A DNA stretch of 64,000 nucleotides. Origin: Tropicimonas sediminicola (lineage in GTDB: Bacteria; Pseudomonadota; Alphaproteobacteria; Rhodobacterales; Rhodobacteraceae). The stretch spans positions 62,001 to 126,000 of the forward strand of contig NZ_FZOY01000002.1 of assembly GCF_900188335.1 (NCBI RefSeq), read 5' to 3'. The notes below the pieces were generated by a model. That model saw only the letters and a program-made list of their open reading frames with translations, was not told the DNA's origin and ran no database searches. Position 1 is the stretch's first letter; each line of letters opens with the position of its first letter. Shown piece by piece: positions 61,669-64,000 of this stretch. A program made the translations under genes and the position numbers.

Positions 61669-63000
61669 TCACTCTTCGTCGAGCTTCTCGACGGCGGCCT
61701 TCAGCGCGTCCTTGTCGGCCTCGACATCCTCGACCGTGGCCAGTTCGAAGATGTAGTCGACGACCTTGTCCTCGAACAGGGGTGCGCGGATCTGCTGCTG
61801 CACCTGCTGGTTCTTCTGGACGAACTCGAAGAACTCGCGCTCCTTGCCAGGGTACTGGCGCGCCTGGTTGAGGATCGCCTGGGTCATCTCGGCATCGGAG
61901 ACCTGGATCTCGTTCTTGGTGCCCAGCTCGGCGAGCAGCAGGCCAAGGCGCACGCGGCGCTCGGCGAGCTTGGTGTGCTCGTCGGTGGTCTCGATCTCCG
62001 GGTGATCGTGGCCGTGCACGTCCGGGTTGTCCTCGTGCCAGAGCTGGTGGGCGATCTGCTTGGCCTCGGCGTCCACCAGGGTCGGCGGCAGCTCGAAGGA
62101 AACCAGGTCGTCCAGCTTGTCCAGCAGGCTGCGCTTCATCACGGCGCGGGCGGCACCGGCGTATTCGGCTTCGAGCCGCTCGCGGATCTGGTCCTTCAGC
62201 GCGTCCAGGCTCTCGGAGCCGAACTGCTTGGCGAAGTCATCGTCCAGCACGGGCGCGGCGGGTGCCTTGATCGCCTTGATGGTGCAAGTGAACTCGGCGG
62301 CCTTGCCGGCCAGGTGCGACGCGCCGTATTCCTCGGGGAAGGACACCTCGACGACCTTCTCGTCGCCGACCTTCACGCCAACCAGCTGCTCTTCGAAGCC
62401 GGGGATGAACTGGCCGGAGCCGAGCTCCAGCGGGAAGTCCTCGGCGGAGCCGCCTTCGAACGCCTCGCCATCGACGCGGCCGACGAAATCCATCGTCACC
62501 TGGTCGCCGGACTCGGCGGCCTCGCCATCGGCGCGGTCCTCGAAGTTCTTCGCCTGCTCGGCCAGGCCGGACAGAGCCTCCTCGACGGCCTCGTCGTCAG
62601 CCTTCACCACCATCTTCTCGAGGGTCAGGGTCGACAGGTCGGGCTGCTCGATCTCGGGCAGCTTCTCGTAGGCCATGGAGACGACGACGTCGTCGCCCTC
62701 TTTCCAGTTCTCGCCTTCCATCTTGATCTCGGGCTGCATGGCCGGACGGTCGCCGCTCTGCTCGAGCTGCTCGCTCACCGCGCCGTCGACGGCCTCCTGC
62801 ATGGCCTCGCCCAGCAGCTGGGTGCCGAACTTCTTCTTGAGCAGCGCCATCGGCACCTTGCCCTTCCGAAAACCTTTCATTTCGATCTCGGGCTGGGCCT
62901 CGGTCAGCTTCTCGTTGACCTTGGATTCCAGTTCGTCGGCGGTGATCGTGATCTGATACCCGCGCTTGAGGCCTTCGTTCAGGGTCTCGGTGACCTGCAT
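61669..63000 (-). CDS. tig: Trigger factor
   Basis: A 443-residue ribosome-associated chaperone and prolyl isomerase. The ribosome-binding loop [17 protein letters not shown] is at about residues 44-60; the FKBP-like domain about 150-245 ([43 protein letters not shown]); the long helical C-terminal arms end with acidic LDEE. Normal length. Monocistronic by its terminator; the tRNA-Leu gene is 137 bases upstream. Confidence 0.97.
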   Translation of the reverse strand: MQVTETLNEGLKRGYQITITADELESKVNEKLTEAQPEIEMKGFRKGKVPMALLKKKFGTQLLGEAMQEAVDGAVSEQLEQSGDRPAMQPEIKMEGENWKEGDDVVVSMAYEKLPEIEQPDLSTLTLEKMVVKADDEAVEEALSGLAEQAKNFEDRADGEAAESGDQVTMDFVGRVDGEAFEGGSAEDFPLELGSGQFIPGFEEQLVGVKVGDEKVVEVSFPEEYGASHLAGKAAEFTCTIKAIKAPAAPVLDDDFAKQFGSESLDALKDQIRERLEAEYAGAARAVMKRSLLDKLDDLVSFELPPTLVDAEAKQIAHQLWHEDNPDVHGHDHPEIETTDEHTKLAERRVRLGLLLAELGTKNEIQVSDAEMTQAILNQARQYPGKEREFFEFVQKNQQVQQQIRAPLFEDKVVDYIFELATVEDVEADKDALKAAVEKLDEE

Positions 63001-63137
63001 GGCTCTTCTCTTTCCTTCTCACATTGGTGTCACCCGCAGCGCCACCGGGACCTCCGTTCGGCGGGGGCGATCTCTGCGATCCCCTGCCGTCCGGTCTCGC
63101 GACCCCAGCGATACGGGCGTTTCGTCCAGAACGCCTT

Positions 63138-63222
63138 TGGTGCGGATGAAGGGACTCGAACCCCCACGCCTTGCGGCGCCAGAACCTAAATCTGGTGCGT
63201 CTACCAGTTCCGCCACATCCGC
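63138..63222 (-). tRNA. tRNA-Leu (UAG)
   Basis: 85 bases including an encoded CCA (63138-63140). On the minus strand it begins GCGGATGTGGCGGAACTGG and has the anticodon stem CCAGA-TTTAGGT-TCTGG, giving anticodon UAG (DNA TAG, plus-strand 63186-63188), the long variable arm of class II tRNAs (GCGCCGCAAGGCGT) and the T loop GGTTCGAGTCC. Acceptor arms GCGGATG / CATCCGC pair, apart from the wobble region. Confidence 0.97.
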
Positions 63223-63435
63223 CTTGAAACCGGAACGACTGCGGGCCCTTGTCAGCGCCGCAGCCGCCCGTTCCAAATTCGCGCCCTTCTAGCAAGGGTG
63301 TCGGCCAGATGCGAGGATAAAAAACATCCTTGCAACGGTTGCGCGAAATCCTTCGCCTGACCTAGCGGCAAAGCCTCCACGGCACTAGAATCGCTCGAAA
63401 AACACGTGTCAGGCAAAGACAGATCGGGCGGAAAC

Positions 63436-63909
63436 ATGAACTTCTCATTCCTTGGCGGGTCGGCCGCGCGCAACTTGCCGCCCCCGCCGCAGGCGGCTGC
63501 GGGACTCGAAACCGGCATTACCGGATCGATCCCGCTCTACACGTTCGACGGCGCGGTGCTGGCCGAATACCTCGAGCCTGGCGACCGCATCATCGCCCGT
63601 GGACGCGGCTCCGCGCTGCTTCGTGCCCTGCACGTGGTCGAGCACCACAGCCCCATGGTCCGGATCGCCCCGACCACGCTCGGCCGCGCCCGCCCGGAAA
63701 ACTTCGTGCTCCTGCCACCCGACCAGCGGGTTGTGCTCCGCCGGGCCGTCGGCGCCCCCTGCGACGGGATATTCGCGGCGCGCGCGCTGGTCGATGGCGA
63801 GAACGTCAAGTGGCACGAGCCGAAGCGGCCGGTCCGGCTGGTTCACCTGGTGTTCGACACGCCCCAGATCGTCCACGCCGGCGGGCTCGAACTGGAGGTC
63901 GGCATCTAA
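63436..63909 (+). CDS. Hint-like domain protein lacking the catalytic cysteine
   Basis: A 157-residue protein. The central part (DGAVLAEYLEPGDRIIARG, RALHVVEHHSPMVRIAPTTLG, NFVLLPPDQRVVLRR) follows the Hint_2 domain layout seen in many Rhodobacterales: a GDxxxTRxG strand, a VRIxxGxLG strand and a LLLSPxHRVLLR strand. Here the initial Cys and the catalytic His of SPQHR are replaced (no Cys before the first strand; PPDQRV), so self-cleavage is not expected. ATG 63436 has GGGCGGA 5 bases upstream; a GTG at 63406 is an alternative. Function unknown. Confidence 0.65.
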   Translation: MNFSFLGGSAARNLPPPPQAAAGLETGITGSIPLYTFDGAVLAEYLEPGDRIIARGRGSALLRALHVVEHHSPMVRIAPTTLGRARPENFVLLPPDQRVVLRRAVGAPCDGIFAARALVDGENVKWHEPKRPVRLVHLVFDTPQIVHAGGLELEVGI

Positions 63910-63984
63910 GCCGCAGCCGCATCCCTTGCGACCGGGGCCGGATGCGCTCATATGATGGCGCTGCCCCCTCCCTGAGAGTTACAG

Positions 63985-64000
63985 ATGGATACCGCCACCA
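63985..64000 (+). CDS. Possible 5' end of a further gene (partial)
   Basis: ATGGATACCGCCACCA at the window edge, preceded by GAGAG 8 bases upstream; it would read MDTAT. Too short to identify, and the start itself is only plausible. Confidence 0.25.

Overview
The window looks like chromosomal DNA from a GC-rich alphaproteobacterium of the Rhodobacterales (Roseobacter/Rhodobacter group). Reasons: a complete Rhodobacter capsulatus-type gene transfer agent (GTA) cluster next to cysE; a pyruvate dehydrogenase operon whose E1-beta subunit carries its own lipoyl domain; a HemB without the zinc-binding cysteines; a CbpA/CbpM pair; an acidic C-terminal extension on ribosomal protein L9; and intergenic repeats of a type I associate with this order. 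Species assignment is not possible from the sequence alone.

Layout. 1-9.9 kb: end of an unknown gene, a FadL-type outer membrane protein, an AAA-type ATPase, MetA (with the residue expected of an acetyltransferase), an alpha/beta hydrolase, a PPK2 polyphosphate kinase overlapping a TetR regulator, a small unknown protein, an XRE-cupin regulator, an acyl-CoA synthetase bracketed by inverted copies of a REP-like repeat, and a FrnE-like thiol oxidoreductase. 10-25.5 kb: a Bcr/CflA-type transporter converging on mfd, an ELV/RTX secreted protein, hemB, a SYLF lipoprotein, a Na/Pi cotransporter, a DUF3179 protein, a GT-C type membrane protein, a ChaC-like gamma-glutamylcyclotransferase and two overlapping cyclophilins. 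25.6-35.8 kb: central carbon metabolism on the plus strand (pgk, two small secreted proteins, class I fructose-bisphosphate aldolase, long-chain acyl-CoA ligase, ftsB, pdhA-pdhB-pdhC). pgk and the aldolase share a LacI-type palindrome at nearly the same distance from the start codon.

35.8-52.3 kb: minus strand, the GTA cluster read from 52.3 kb down to 38.3 kb: small and large terminase, portal, prohead protease, major capsid, head-tail connectors, tail tube, tape measure, baseplate proteins, NlpC/P60 peptidase and the 1309-residue TIM-barrel tail protein, followed by a DUF2793 protein, cysE and a glycosyltransferase-like gene. Most junctions overlap by a few bases, so it is one long transcription unit. 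A promoter-like element followed at once by a terminator-like hairpin precedes the first gene. 52.5-57.5 kb: fatty acid synthesis and cell wall operon on the minus strand (fabD, fabG, acpP, fabF, mltG), which reads towards the GTA cluster. 57.6-59.5 kb: a small membrane protein and rpsF-rpsR-rplI. 59.5-64 kb: minus-strand cbpA-cbpM, a DUF2585 protein, tig and tRNA-Leu(UAG), then a Hint-like protein on the plus strand.

No CRISPR array, insertion sequence or rRNA was seen. The most noteworthy points are the intact GTA cluster and its leader, the shared operators in front of the glycolytic genes, a shared 13-base element in front of the outer membrane and RTX genes, and the repeat elements.
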